From positions 25,137,265 through 25,201,264 of the forward strand of contig NC_092573.1 of assembly GCF_037975245.1 (NCBI RefSeq): DNA of 64,000 nucleotides, written 5' to 3'. The number at the start of each line of letters is the position of its first letter. Positions within the stretch are counted from its first letter, which is position 1. The position numbers and the translations under genes were made by a program. Below are positions 14,001-25,490 of this stretch, one piece after another. The notes beneath the pieces were generated by a model. It was not told the origin of the DNA. It made no database searches and saw only the letters and a program-made list of their open reading frames with translations. The stretch is from Apostichopus japonicus (taxonomy: Eukaryota > Echinodermata > Holothuroidea > Aspidochirotida > Stichopodidae).

Positions 14001-15620
14001 ATCCTCCCCACCCCCACCCCCTCCCGCCTGTGTTACCTATCCGATAGGTCTAAGTTGCAATTGCGCAAGAACGTCCATACATAAGGTGCCAGGGGATACA
14101 CTTACACTGCAACTTGCCCGTATAAGGTGACTCTGTTTTCCAATCTTTATTTTCCAGGACGAGTTTATATAGTTTATAAAAAGTTGAGTAACTCTACACA
14201 GCAAACATATAGTGGGCTTCAGAAGCCAGTTACATATTACTATATCAATGGTAACCCCTCCCCCACCCCCTCCCCACCCCACCTAAAAGAGAGAAAAGTA
14301 AAGAATTACACAATTAACTTCCAAGTGTTTTCTTTAACATGAATATCGTTAACAACTTTCAAATAAAATATCAGAAGAGTTTTCGGTAAGTCTACTCCAA
14401 AATTAAATATTCTCGACAAACCCTGTATATATCTTCACTTTCAGAATTTCAGATGATTAAAAAATTATGACAAATCTGGAACAGGAAGCGAGTTTGTTTG
14501 GAGTTAAGGAATAAGATGAACTAGGACAAGAAAAGGTTATGCAAATTCGAAATGGACATTGAACTCAGAAGAAAACAATATCTGAAATTTTTTCATGAAC
14601 TTACGTTACTAAATGAACTTGTAAAAGGGTATTCGTTTGAAGTTCCAATATAGGTATGTAATGTTCGAACACCCCGATATATAATGGATTATGATATCGA
14701 ATTATCATCAGCGACAAGCATGTACTAAATTCTTATACTTTCTTTAAATTCAGTGATATTTTTATGTTTCGTTTTATGACTCCAACCCCCTCCTCTTCAT
14801 GGGAGTCGACTGCAACGACCCCAGGGCCGCACCCCCTCCTTAAATTTTTATAAAACCAGTGATTCGCCTCTGGCCGTCAATAAACCTTCAAGTCCCTACC
14901 TCAATCAGTCGGGGGGAGGTGTTGAACGCACCCATCCCCTCCCCTTCCCGTGACCTTTGAAATCATGCGCACGTCACTGATAGGTGATTGTGCATCGGAT
15001 CGACAAACCGTGAGATGTTAGCGTGAAAAGATATTTCTTTCAGTTCATCGCCTTGTCCTTATATGGCTGTTTACAACTATCAATAGGGCAATATATTTTC
15101 GATGTACAATGATTGTTTGCTCTATTAACTATATAACATACATATATTGACCTGGTTTATTTGGCTTCCTGTCACCACGACACAGGTTAAGCCGGTGGGG
15201 CCTAATAGTTTTCTGGAGTCGTTCACATGTCAATAAGCTATATTTCCGTGCGACGGCCATATGTGGTTAGTGACTACAATGAGAGAAGTAACATGGCTTA
15301 AGGTGAACCTTTTAAACCCCAATGGATAAAACAGGACGGAATTGATAATGCAACAATCAGATGTTTAAGTTGGCAGTGATCTCAATGTGGTTTGACCTTG
15401 CCAAGAATAGTATACAGTTTAATTCATTTTAGCTGAACCTTATAAATATTTCATTTCTGCTCAACATAATAAACACACTCTATGTCACAAATCCGCCGAA
15501 ATTTTATTTTAAACTGAACAAACCGCGTTGTGATTTCCATGTAACCAATATTCGATAGTACACATTTTCTTTAAACAAGAGGCAGGCTAATATTTGTTTG
15601 GATATTTCGCCTAGGGCCGA
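5085..15620. other. non-coding stretch, no gene recognised
   Basis: No supportable exon was found. Open frames of 60-140 codons occur (the longest, 8299-8715, has 138 codons) but they show no recognisable domain, signal peptide or splice context and look like chance frames in AT-rich DNA. G-rich runs near 7396-7430, 9361-9388 and 9517-9531, poly-C near 6951-6961 and poly-G near 13,199-13,220 stand out. A short repeat is visible at 7857-7917, and AATCGAT words cluster at 12,495-12,690. Confidence 0.55.
7857..7917. repeat. short degenerate tandem repeat (about 21-bp unit)
   Basis: Three adjacent units of the form CAATTTAAAGAGGGGCAC follow one another with small changes. The segment sits beside GGCCCGTAGCTATGAAT. 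The whole may be part of an old DNA-transposon remnant, but no inverted termini could be traced. Confidence 0.5.
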
Positions 15621-15623
15621 CAT

Positions 15624-15711
15624 GGCAGAGAGAGTGAGAGGTTTTGAAGCAAATCTGGAAGGGTATATAATGATGTTGCGCCAATGTGATTTGTCGGAAG
15701 AGTCTATCTGT
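15624..15711 (+). CDS. candidate first coding exon, unidentified protein
   Basis: An ATG preceded by GCCGAC opens a short frame that starts MAERVRGFEANLEGY and reaches about 29 codons. It then meets a good donor (ATCT|GTAAGTGA), leaving phase 1. The composition (AERVR, ANLEG, DLSEES) looks like a protein N-terminus rather than translated AT-rich noise. No following exon in matching phase was found before the Ly6-type gene. I recognise no homologue. It may be a true first exon whose partners are short, an abandoned exon, or chance. Confidence 0.3.
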
Positions 15712-15719
15712 AAGTGATT

Positions 15720-18700
15720 TCCTGCTATTTATGCCAAATTCTTATAACGTGTTGAGTTAACTGCAGTTTTCTTTGTCGTGAAGTTCAAGCAATGCACACC
15801 CGAGTCCGCATATATTAATTGCGTTCTTCACTTACGGTACATAGACCCTATAGTATGTTTTCGTAAGTCATTTTTGACAGTTCTTTCGAGATTATATCTT
15901 ACTTATGACAGTGGCGTATTCAGCAGGGGTAGGAGGAAGGGTATGCCCCCCCCCCCCACACAGACATTTTCGTACTGAAAAAGTCGTATACTTTGGCAAG
16001 ATATATTTGCAAGACACAAATTTGTACTTAAAATTATGGAAATGATTGAACAGTTTTGCATTTAGGCCCCTTACCGAAACGAACATTTCTAAAAGGGGAG
16101 TGGAAACCTCTTTGAGCAATTTTGGGGTATTTAACCCATTACAAAAATTCCTTAAGTACAGTATATACGCATATAAGCATATAACATGTATATGCGATAC
16201 AATATATACAGTCGAAAATTCTTCCACATTGTTTCAAAAGTTCCAAATAAAGCACCCTCCATATTTACCAAATGTCTCGAAGTAGATGGACACCCCCCCC
16301 CCCCGATTAAGCTACTTCCCCTGGACGGTTTAGCACCTTAGCCTCGATAGCCAAAAATTTGGCTTTGCCCCCTCACACCACGAAGGGCATGGCACGCGCC
16401 TGACTTATGGCTTGGCAGAACATGTCTGTTTACAAATGGTTCCATACTGAGCAAGCCAGGTATAAATAAGTTCACCGAGGTTTGATATTATCAAGCATCA
16501 ATATCAAGCATCAATTTATATCTCTTTTAACACATTTAGAACATGATCACATTGAAAACAGCATATGTTAATAGGCTCAACTAAACTCAGTTGTATCAGA
16601 AGTTCTGGATTTGCTTTAAGTTATATATACGTTTTGATTTAAATATCAACTTTATAAAACCCCTAAAAACGAGATTTTTTTTGGCGGAGTTCTTAAAATC
16701 CATGTACTGCATCGATTATCGTCTCTCTCTCTCTCTCTCTCTTTTCCTCGTATTGTCTATTATAACTTCTCATTTTTAATATGCTTGATTATACAAACAG
16801 ACTATAACGTACCCGAAGTATGATCCACACGTTTGGCAATGTGTCAATAAGACGGTAATAGGAAGGTTAGGGGTCGAAAGGCCGAAATGATCCAAATCAT
16901 AATCTATTTTACAAACTTCCCCCCAAAATGTTAAATTTTCGGGCAAAGGGTCCAAAAGGTTACTCATAAACTGTTATCGTTTGCGCAGACTCGGCATTAT
17001 CATTTCCAACTCGCCAGTCTGCTGATCTGATCAGCATGCATTTGAGAAGATGCCCACCCAGACGGAACAACTAAGTCCATCGAATATGTAAAGGCCAACT
17101 GATAAATCTGTGGTCCATTCAAAACAGTGCATGTGAGGGGGTGGGTGGGGCGAGGTTGGGTGGGGTGGGGTCGTTGGTCACGATATCTTAAGGTAATGTG
17201 GAAGGAAGGCATCAGTCTTGAATCGGAACATGTGGTAGCATTTTGTTCAGATGGTAATTACAAACTGCCACACAATGCTATTGACGTTGAAATTGGTCGA
17301 AGACTTTACTGTTTACGCTTAATTTGTTCTCTACAGACTCAACTTGGAGTATCCAATCGATTGTAGAAACCTAATCGACAAAAAAGGCAGTTTGCGCTAA
17401 ATCTTTTCAAGTGTGCTATCGACCTTGCACCAATCCATACAGTTGAGCTTTTTAAATGATGTGTGTTTAGTGTTTGTTGACGTGCGGGGTGCGATGTGTG
17501 CGTTTGACGGGCGTCGGTTACAATAAAACGGGGACGAGGGGTAGGGGAGGGGGGCGATTGATACAATGAACAGTCCTTGTTTGCATCAGTATAGCTACAA
17601 ATCGGACACCCTGAAATAGTTTCACACTGTGCAACATACATATCAAATATGTGTATCCTATGGGCAATACGGAGGCCAATAGCAGCCGCATATAACCCCA
17701 TACCATTCTGTACATTTTTCTGGTTACTAATTCCATATGTTCGCATTTATCGTTAGTTGATGAAAACCACCGAATCTTTACACTATAGTACATTAACAAC
17801 GGCGTCTTTACTATTGGACGGCATATTGTTATTGGCGTATTGTTATCAATCAAAAATGTTGTTGTTATATAATTATGACACAAATATGAATGCTAACTAA
17901 AGGAATATCGGCCATTGATCTATAGGCTGGATCCGTCAGACAAATATAGAACCATTGAAGTCATATGCAGACATTAAAAGAAGCAATGCCTTCGGTCAGG
18001 TACTTTAACAGAGATTCTCCATATATGTCAGCTGTCTTGTTGTAGGCCAGAACTAAGTAAAGGAAGAATTAAACTTGCGTATACAGGGGGACCAACGTGC
18101 ACGGGAATCGTCATCGCAAATCAGGGCAGAAAATCCAAGAACGGGAGCCCTTGTTGCTTCATGAGATCAGACAACACCCTTCCCCCTCTTCCTCATTGTT
18201 ACTTATTTCTTACGAATATTCCATTTCGAAAGAAGGTATACGGCGTAAGGTTTCATCAGGGGAATTTGACCAAGTTGACCACCAGAAACAGTTTCTAACG
18301 ACCGTCACGTGTTACTCGCGATCAGTCGGATGCACGCTAGAATGTTAAAATGTAGGTGGGAGGGGAAGGGGGGGGGGTGGGGCGACAAAGTGCTTCAGAC
18401 ATTCTTGTCTTTGTCTTCCCTCTTCCATCAAAAGTAGGAATCGAAACACTTGACAAATGCCGCAGGTGATAACGCGGAGATGAGAGACGGGACATGTGAT
18501 CGAAATTTGAAAATAGTTGACTGAAATAAAGAAATTTGCTGTTCAATTGAGAACTCGTTTTCTATACGCTAACAATGCCACCCTAAGTTAGAGTACATAT
18601 CTCTGTATATCCCATCTATGTATCGCTAACACAGAACACACATATAGCCTGCTGGCCTATGGATATCTATACCAGGAGATCGACGGGAAATGACCGGGTG

Positions 18701-21183
18701 AATCATTGTGCAGTAAGTAGGTCGAAAATGTTTTAGGAGATTAATGGCTATTTCCGAGCATTATTCCAGCTTCGGACTTCCATCTATTGGTTCGCCTTGA
18801 CTGACGGTGAACCTGCAACGGTTAACAAGTTCATTATCATATATACTGAGAAAAAGAACCACATTATAACGTGACGGATTAGAACAGAGGATTAATGTAG
18901 AATTACTTGCGGGTGGTACATGGGGGCCTTTGTGCGTTTACATTATTCGGACGAGTAATTCATATTTGTTCCACAAACACAGTGACTTTATTTGTGAAAT
19001 CTTTACTGATATGACACTCACAGTACCCTAGCTGGTCTAGAGTAAGATTGAACCCTGTATAATGGGGAGATCACTGAAGGACATCTCTGCACCCCTGTAA
19101 TTCTCGACAGTTTCTATTTGTCGGTATGAATTCCACTGTCCGTCGTATCTTCTGTCACAATCTCATACCAAATTGAAAGGTAACGGTCACCTTAAGTTGC
19201 TGACACTGAGACCCACAGTGCTTTGGTTGCGCGAGAATAGAGTTAAAAAATTCCAACTCAGTGCGATAACAGATCTTAAATGCAGGTATCGAAGACTTTT
19301 AACTTGTCATACTTGCGCCAGGATTTTGTGGTAAGTCTTCCATGATTATATGAAAGAATTTAGCAATGCCGAGGTCATCTGCGCGACGTGTGGTATATAA
19401 CAAATGATTTTCAGATAAAAGTCACGAAAATTCCATTTTCCTCGTATCAGTTATTCATCTTACACTGCCACCCTAATTTAGATGTCTCATTACGTATTTC
19501 TCTTTTTGACCTTTTCAGGGTTTTATCTGCCAGTCTCTATGTTATCCCTCCAGAGTATCACTGATTGTGTGGTCACGTTGTTAATGACATCCATAAAGGT
19601 CATGTTCTCATAGACGTTATCTAACCTAAGACGTGTTAGGCCCCCCGTCTAGACTTTATTGGTAAGTTTGTAGACAGAAGTTGAAAAAACTCTTTTGACT
19701 TCAGTATTTGTAATATTCAGAAAAAGTTATTTTCCCAAGAAAATTTATATGAGTTCAAAATTCAAAAGCAATTATTAATCTGTATGATCCTACTATATAC
19801 TGAATTTAATTGCTGTAAGATACATGGATGGCATGGCTAAAAATTGGAGATGGCACTTGTGTGGCAATGTAGGATTTCTCCTGAGTATTTCCATCCGGGA
19901 ATGTTCTAAACTATAGTTTATTTCATAGAAGGTTAGTTTCCAAACATAATATAGTCGGCCAAAGACAATATAAACCAGAGGAATTTTGTATCTGAATGTC
20001 GTAATAATATTTGATGATATATAGCATCCTAAGTGATTAGTGACTTGAAAAGATAGGAATTGGGATCTCTAACTTGATTTAAAGAAAAGTGCCTAATGGA
20101 CGTTTTGACAGTATCAGTAACGTCTTAAAGTAACTGTTTCTTTTGGTCTGGAAATGGGAGTAGGCTACTATTCAGCTAGCAATAATGCTGTTATAGTATA
20201 AATCTAACAATTGTGGGAGGTTTTACACTGGTGTAAAAATTAGTTTAGAACATCCTGTCATGAAATACTCGACAACTTTGCTTTTACACTGTCACGTCTT
20301 GATTACGTTGGAGAAAAACAATCTAACCGTATCACAATCTCTAGATTTATAGCACAATTGGCGCACCATGCAGTGTTTTATCAAATAATCATTGGTAACA
20401 ATGTAAAGCTCGTCGGATCGTACGTCTACGAACACAAGTTCCATCAAAAGACGATAGGCATGCAGAGGCGACTATCTGGGATGCGTTAGAACAGTGATAC
20501 TTTTGAAAATGATTTCAACTTTTTGCCATGCTCTTTCTACGTTTTACCCATGTTTAAGGTATTCGGCATCACAATTCTAAATAGTGATGTAAGCAAGGTA
20601 AAATTTTAATTTATCAACAATATGCTTTTGGAAACGTAAAGTTATTTTGAGAACAAGAGCAATTCGCAGAATAACTTTGGTTAGGATAGTAGTATTACTG
20701 TGCCTAGGCTAGCCATACGTCCACCCATACTTTGTCAGATCTAAGTGAACGTTAGTGCAAGCCTAAATAGGCCTAAGCGAGACAAATTTCGCGAAATGAA
20801 AATAATCATCAGATTATAAAAACATATAAAGCTGTTAGTCACGTTCTCCTTGCTGAATTTTCTTTTTCTTTCGGAATTTTTCTAGTATCATTCATACTTT
20901 TCCATAGTGTTGTTGTTTTGTTGACCAAGAAGAGCAAACAGCCTTTTGCTTTACTATTCCTTTGCTTTACCTATCTCGCTTTTGTGGTGGAAGGCCTTGT
21001 CTGGGCCAGGGTAATTACTTGGGCTACACATGAGCCCTGTGTGATGTCTGCTATTCAGTGCCATCTTACAGTATCAAACATTTCATTGCAACCGAAACCC
21101 CTTCTTGATAAACCCAGTTTTGCAAAGATTGAAATTTTCACTCTGATGACCACCAAAATATTATCCTTAATAGATTGTCAACT
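15720..21183. other. stretch without a recognised gene upstream of the Ly6-type gene
   Basis: No exon can be supported. A (CT)n tract lies at 16,721-16,743, a G4-prone plus-strand tract at 17,137-17,172, and a poly-G run at 18,369-18,380. The 135-codon minus frame at 17,339-17,746 and the 83-codon plus frame at 18,097-18,348 show no domain or splice support. The frame at 20,918-21,196 has a hydrophobic N-terminal run but begins at TTG and is not joined to the Ly6-type frame. It may overlap 5' untranslated sequence of that gene. Confidence 0.5.
15909..16410. mobile_element. possible degenerate DNA-transposon remnant
   Basis: The stretch begins near CAGTGGCGTA and ends near GGCACGCGCCTG, and carries poly-C runs at 15,946-15,957 and 16,292-16,303. 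Starts of the form CAGTGGCGTA and ends close to GGCACGCGCC are common in old non-autonomous elements of marine invertebrates. I could not match the two ends to each other as clean inverted repeats, so the call is weak. The 111-codon minus-strand frame inside (15,892-16,227) crosses a poly-G run and is probably spurious. Confidence 0.25.
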
Positions 21184-21265
21184 ATGTCTGGACTGAATGA
21201 GTGGATGTACACACTGTTGCTCTTAATGGCATTTGAGGCAGTTACAGTCACTACACAAGAGCAAG
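21184..21265 (+). CDS. Ly6-type gene, exon 1 (signal peptide)
   Basis: ATG at 21,184 opens 27 codons plus one base and ends at donor CAAG|GTAAGC. It encodes the signal peptide and the first mature residues. Exon 2 completes the split codon as GAT (Asp28). No TATA box was identified upstream. Confidence 0.8.
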
Positions 21266-21479
21266 GTAAGCACCCAGCCTATAATGACATTTTGAGAACT
21301 TTTAAAAGACATGGTACAAGTTATATCCTATGAACAGCTGCAACTGTGTACTACCATATTTGGTCTTCAGTGGAGGATCATTACCACACAGCTGGTTTGT
21401 TAAATCACTGCTTAGTAACAATAAAACATTTTTAATACTGTAGAGTATAAAGTGTAACACAATTTAAAGTATGACGCTA

Positions 21480-21517
<38 letters not shown>

Positions 21518-22993
21518 TATATTTGAAATCGTAGTGAGTTGGAATATCTAGTACAGTGAAAACACTTCCAGCCTCCACCAGGATTCAAATCTGGGCCTCC
21601 CGCTTTATATGCGGACACCCTAACTATACATATATATATGTATAAATATATATATTGTATGATTAGAGAAATGGATTTATCACCTGTTGATAACATGGTT
21701 TTGTTTATCACCTGTTGATAACATGGTTTTCTTTAAAACCTGGTGCTGCTTATAGACTCTATATAGTCTGCATAGGTAACTACTTTCTGTGCTAAAATTA
21801 GCTGCAATGGTATGTTTGTACCTGACATTTCCAATTGTTCAAATCAATGTCAAATCAATACCACATGTTAGGTTCTTCAGTGGTATTCATTCTGTATTAT
21901 AAAAAACAACCAATTAGTGAGCAAGTGGAACATTCCTGAAATGTCTCTGAAATTTATAGCACTGAAGTGTTTGCATCCAAAAATGATGGGATTAACATAT
22001 TTAACAGAGACAATACAAAGACTTAAGGAAACCAATGGTGTAATCAAACAACAATTAAAGCAACATTTTAGGTTCAATAGACAATAAATAATCCTGGTTC
22101 ACAGAGGCTAGTAGATGTAATTACTCCAACACATTGGATTAGGATGTGAACTTTGACCTATTCAAAAGCCATGGAATGTTTCTTTTAGATGATAGAGAGC
22201 TAAGTGGAGTTAGATGTTATACAGTAGGATGGAAGGAGCAGTGCACAATATCTGTTAAGTATAGCAGTCCCCTGGGCTTTGTATGTGGTGACAGGGGAAG
22301 TGGAGCGTTCTTGCCATGAAATGTTACATGATGAGCGCATGAATGGAGAGAAGAAATTACTATTAAAAAAAAAACATACTTCAATATCGTTGCTATTGTA
22401 GCAATGAATGAAAGGAATAGTGTGACTAGAAGAAGGTTCATTATGAACACTTTCGTTTTGTTGGAAAATGTCAAGTTAGTGCAAAATTTACTAACTTAAC
22501 TGTGCAGTACTACTGCTCAATTTGAGTTGATAGTGGTGGGGTGGGGGAAGAAGCCATTAGAAGTGGAGGTTTCATTTCATTAGCTTACTTATACTTTGTA
22601 GTTTGTACCAACACTTTCTATGACTCGGGTGACGTTGTGCATGAAGGAAAGCACCAAACTTTGAAAACCATACAAGTCATACTGACCCTGGGCCTCCCCC
22701 TCCCTTGGGTCTCCCCTCCCTTGGTCACCCCCTCCCCTGGTATCAGGGTACCTGAAGCGCATCTTCTCTTTCCTTAATTCTTATTTGCATGTTTTCCAAT
22801 AGTTTTAATCTTCCTTCTTGTTATTGTAGATAGTTTTTCCTGTATTGAGTGCCATGGCATTGTTGGAGAAGTCACGAACTGCGGTGAGGTTATTGAAATC
22901 GGCACATTGCATACAATGGTCAACTGTTCTGGATTTTGCATGGTGAGTGAACACTTCTCTCTGAAAATGTACTCCTTTCATATTGACTTAAAT

Positions 22994-23032
<39 letters not shown>

Positions 23033-25490
23033 TCTAGTATTTATATGTTTCCTGTATTAAAGATTGGTATCACTTTGGTATATATATATTTTTTGGGGGG
23101 GGGGGTGGGTTTATATCAGCAAAGTTGATTATGATATCATCACTGCTGTTCTGCCAGAACCTATGCCTCTACTTCAACATGCATTAAAGGGGAACTGAGC
23201 AAAAGGGCAAGCTACAAAGATTGATATGTTCCATTTTGGGTTCTTAGGAAATACCTAATTTCTTTTGTTCTCACAGTTTTCAGTTCAGATTAAGAAAATG
23301 GTAATCCATGAATCAATATGCTCATGAAAACCATTCCAATACCTCTGTGATGTGTTCAGTGCTACGTAAATTGTAACAAATATATAGGTCGATTGAAACT
23401 GATTGATTATGAGCAATATATTAAGGCAGTTCCGTCTGTCGTGAGAAACTCCTGATAGAGTGATGATAAAAGTCATTGAGCCTAAATTCTGACGATGTGT
23501 TTGTCTTTTTGGTTCAATGAACAGACTGTTTGTTTAACACTTGCCAGCATTCTAACCCCCAACAGAGGGTTATTTCTTCGTTTATTTCTACGACATTGGT
23601 GTACAAGAATTCAGATGATGACTGATCATCTGTACAGCTCAATAAACTTAGAAACACGAACGATCATATCATCGCAGTTCAAGAGGAACTGATCTCGGTT
23701 AATTCACACATTACATCAAATCACAATCTGCTATATTCATAACTAATTATTAAATATCGTGAGAAAGACTGATGACGGTACCATTCATATGTCGGATACC
23801 ATCCTGAAAACCACAAAAGGTTAACAGAGGAAAGAAACAGACTGTTAACATATGTAGCATGCGCCTGCCAGTTTCTGTGACACTTGCCACGCACTAATGT
23901 AATCATCTTTTAGAATGTTGTGCGAAGACACCAGCCTTATTATGCATTAATCGCTATCTATGTCAGCTTAGGATTATTCTCTGGAGCCTCTTTCATTTAA
24001 TGAATATTAAAAAGTCCTCACTAAAAAAGGAAAGAAAAAGTAATTTAAAAGTCTGGACAATAAGGTCAATTAAATGGAACATGTCCTGAATGTGACATTG
24101 TTTCATAATTGGGGGGGGGGGGTCATGACTACTTTGATTTCAGAAATTATCTGTTTCTTTTTGAACTGTCCCATATTTTTCTTGGTCTATAATAATACAA
24201 ACTGGATCAAACCTATTCTGTCGACAAGTTAGGCAAATATGTAGAACATAATCATGCTCCTTTTGAATTCCTATCATGTGTTAACCATAAATTTTTAGCA
24301 GTTCACCCAAAAAATCTTCTAAAAAAAGTAATTTTAAAATCTGAAAATGAAATCATGAGAATGGTGATACACTGCAAACTGAATACATTTGTTCAAGTTA
24401 TTCCGGAATTGACAATCATGTTGTATTAAAGTTGTAAGTGAAAAAAAGTCGACAGAAATAATATCGTTAAAGTAGCATTATTGGATCTGTATGATACACA
24501 CACAAGCTTCTGTGATGAACAGACTAGTTAACGGAAAAATGCCTTTAATGTCAACGATCCAATGTTCTCTTGGCAGTATTCCTAAGTTTTGCTATTTCCT
24601 TCTGCTATCTCTAGAATGGGTCAGTACTTCCGTTGATTAAAAAACCACAATCAGTCGTCGCCCTGCTCAGGATGAATGATTGTATCTGCTGTTCAGTCAG
24701 GCAAACCGAGAGAATCATATTACCCAGCTGTAGACAAGTTCTTAATAATGCACCATAGGAATACCCATGCTGCCTCATAGCAACATGAAGCCAAGTGCGG
24801 CCAGTTCTGGATGCCAACAATGTCATCTAGTATATACAATCGCTATCATCGATGTTAAATATGAAATGGTCAGATTCTGTGAGTAAATGAGAAGGGTCGA
24901 CCAACAACGCACTGCAAACAATTGCTGAGAAGTGTGATTTAAAGAATCGGTTACAGCTTACGGGTATAAGCATGTGGAAAGATCGAGTAAACTCAACAGT
25001 GAAGGGCAGGTCTGCAACTTGGGCGAAACTTCTTACCAAGTTGTATTTTATTTGCATAAATTTTCCACTCTAGAGGAAGACATGAGCTTAGCTAGTTATA
25101 TGTTTCTATTCAGTATAGTTTAAAGACACAGTTTAAAGTATGGAGCTAAATGCATGAAGGATATAATAACGTTTGTTGAAAAAATGTTGACCAACAAATG
25201 CACCTGTGTGTTCTAGCAATGATTCATACAAATTCATCAATTTTTTTTTTTTTCTGTAGAAAAAGTTGCAGTATTACATGGATCAGAGGATTGGAGTTGA
25301 GAGGAACTGTACAGATGAATGCACTGAAGGTTGTATCATGAGTCTGGGTACGTCAACCTGTATGAGCTGTTGTCGGGGTGATGCCTGCAATGAGGCAACA
25401 GCATCCATCTACTCAACACATACCAGCTCCCTCGGTCTGTTTGTTGCCTACATGGCTCTGCTTCTGATGGCCTCAAAACTCTTCAGTTGA
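21184..25490 (+). CDS. Ly6/uPAR-type three-finger GPI-anchored protein, 3 exons
   Basis: The coding join is 21184-21265, 22830-22942 and 25260-25490, giving 141 residues. Residues 1-27 look like a signal peptide (hydrophobic YTLLLLMAFEAVTV). The mature part opens SFSCIEC, has 12 cysteines (32, 35, 45, 60, 64, 82, 86, 90, 99, 102, 103, 108) and closes with CCRGDACN. This fits the CC-x4-CN ending of Ly6/uPAR (LU) domains, which fold as three disulfide-held fingers. The last 20 or so residues are a hydrophobic tail (LGLFVAYMALLLM), as in proteins that are GPI-anchored. Two sequons (N59-C-S, N81-C-T) use cysteine as the middle residue. The three-exon layout is the usual one for Ly6 genes. The family acts at the cell surface as receptor modulators, adhesion or immune molecules. 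The ligand of this one cannot be inferred. The N-terminal methionine is the first in frame and fits the signal peptide. Confidence 0.88.
21479..21522. repeat. (AT)n microsatellite
   Basis: An alternating AT tract with one GT interruption lies at the tail end of the minus-strand SINE copy at 21,523-21,630, as an (AT)n tail does in the other copies of this family. Confidence 0.95.
21523..21630 (-). repeat. tRNA-derived SINE, copy D (minus strand)
   Basis: On the minus strand it reads TAGTTAGGGTGTCCGC, a CCGC/GCGG stem with loop ATATAAA, then box-B-like GATTTGAATCC, then TGGTGGAGGCTGGAAG, followed by the family body and an (AT)n tail. It matches the cluster at 44.5-45.0 kb. It lies in intron 1 of the Ly6-type gene. 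Confidence 0.8.
22830..22942 (+). CDS. Ly6-type gene, exon 2 (first LU finger)
   Basis: Acceptor TTATTGTAG precedes the exon, and donor TGCATG|GTGAGTG follows it. It brings in two bases and ends in phase 0. It encodes SFSCIEC through VNCSGFCM, the first half of the disulfide domain, with five cysteines. Confidence 0.88.
22997..23030. repeat. (AT)n microsatellite
   Basis: A pure alternating AT tract 55 bases inside intron 2 of the Ly6-type gene. Confidence 0.95.
24611..25072 (-). pseudogene. possible broken coding remnant, antisense in Ly6 intron 2
   Basis: One minus-strand frame stays open for about 150 codons apart from a single internal TAG (24,827-24,829). It contains SRTGRTWLHVAM, which resembles the TGxTxLHxA core of an ankyrin repeat. 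A possible acceptor (TCCTCTAG) sits at its upstream edge. There is no second repeat, no downstream donor and no neighbour exon in support. It could be a decayed gene fragment or a chance frame. Confidence 0.18.
25260..25490 (+). CDS. Ly6-type gene, exon 3 (CCxxxxCN motif and GPI signal)
   Basis: A long T tract and CTGTAG form the acceptor. The exon is in phase 0 and ends at TGA. It encodes seven cysteines, the diagnostic CCRGDACN, a short Ser/Thr-rich linker where GPI attachment would be expected, and the C-terminal hydrophobic segment. Confidence 0.9.
   Translation, partial: KKLQYYMDQRIGVERNCTDECTEGCIMSLGTSTCMSCCRGDACNEATASIYSTHTSSLGLFVAYMALLLMASKLFS

Noticed and set aside
17339-17746. 135-codon minus-strand frame
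   Set aside because: No recognisable domain or splice borders, and it crosses a G-rich tract.
20918-21196. Separate secreted protein upstream of the Ly6-type gene
   Set aside because: The frame begins at TTG, overlaps the Ly6 start codon in another phase and has no conserved motif. It is more likely 5' flank.
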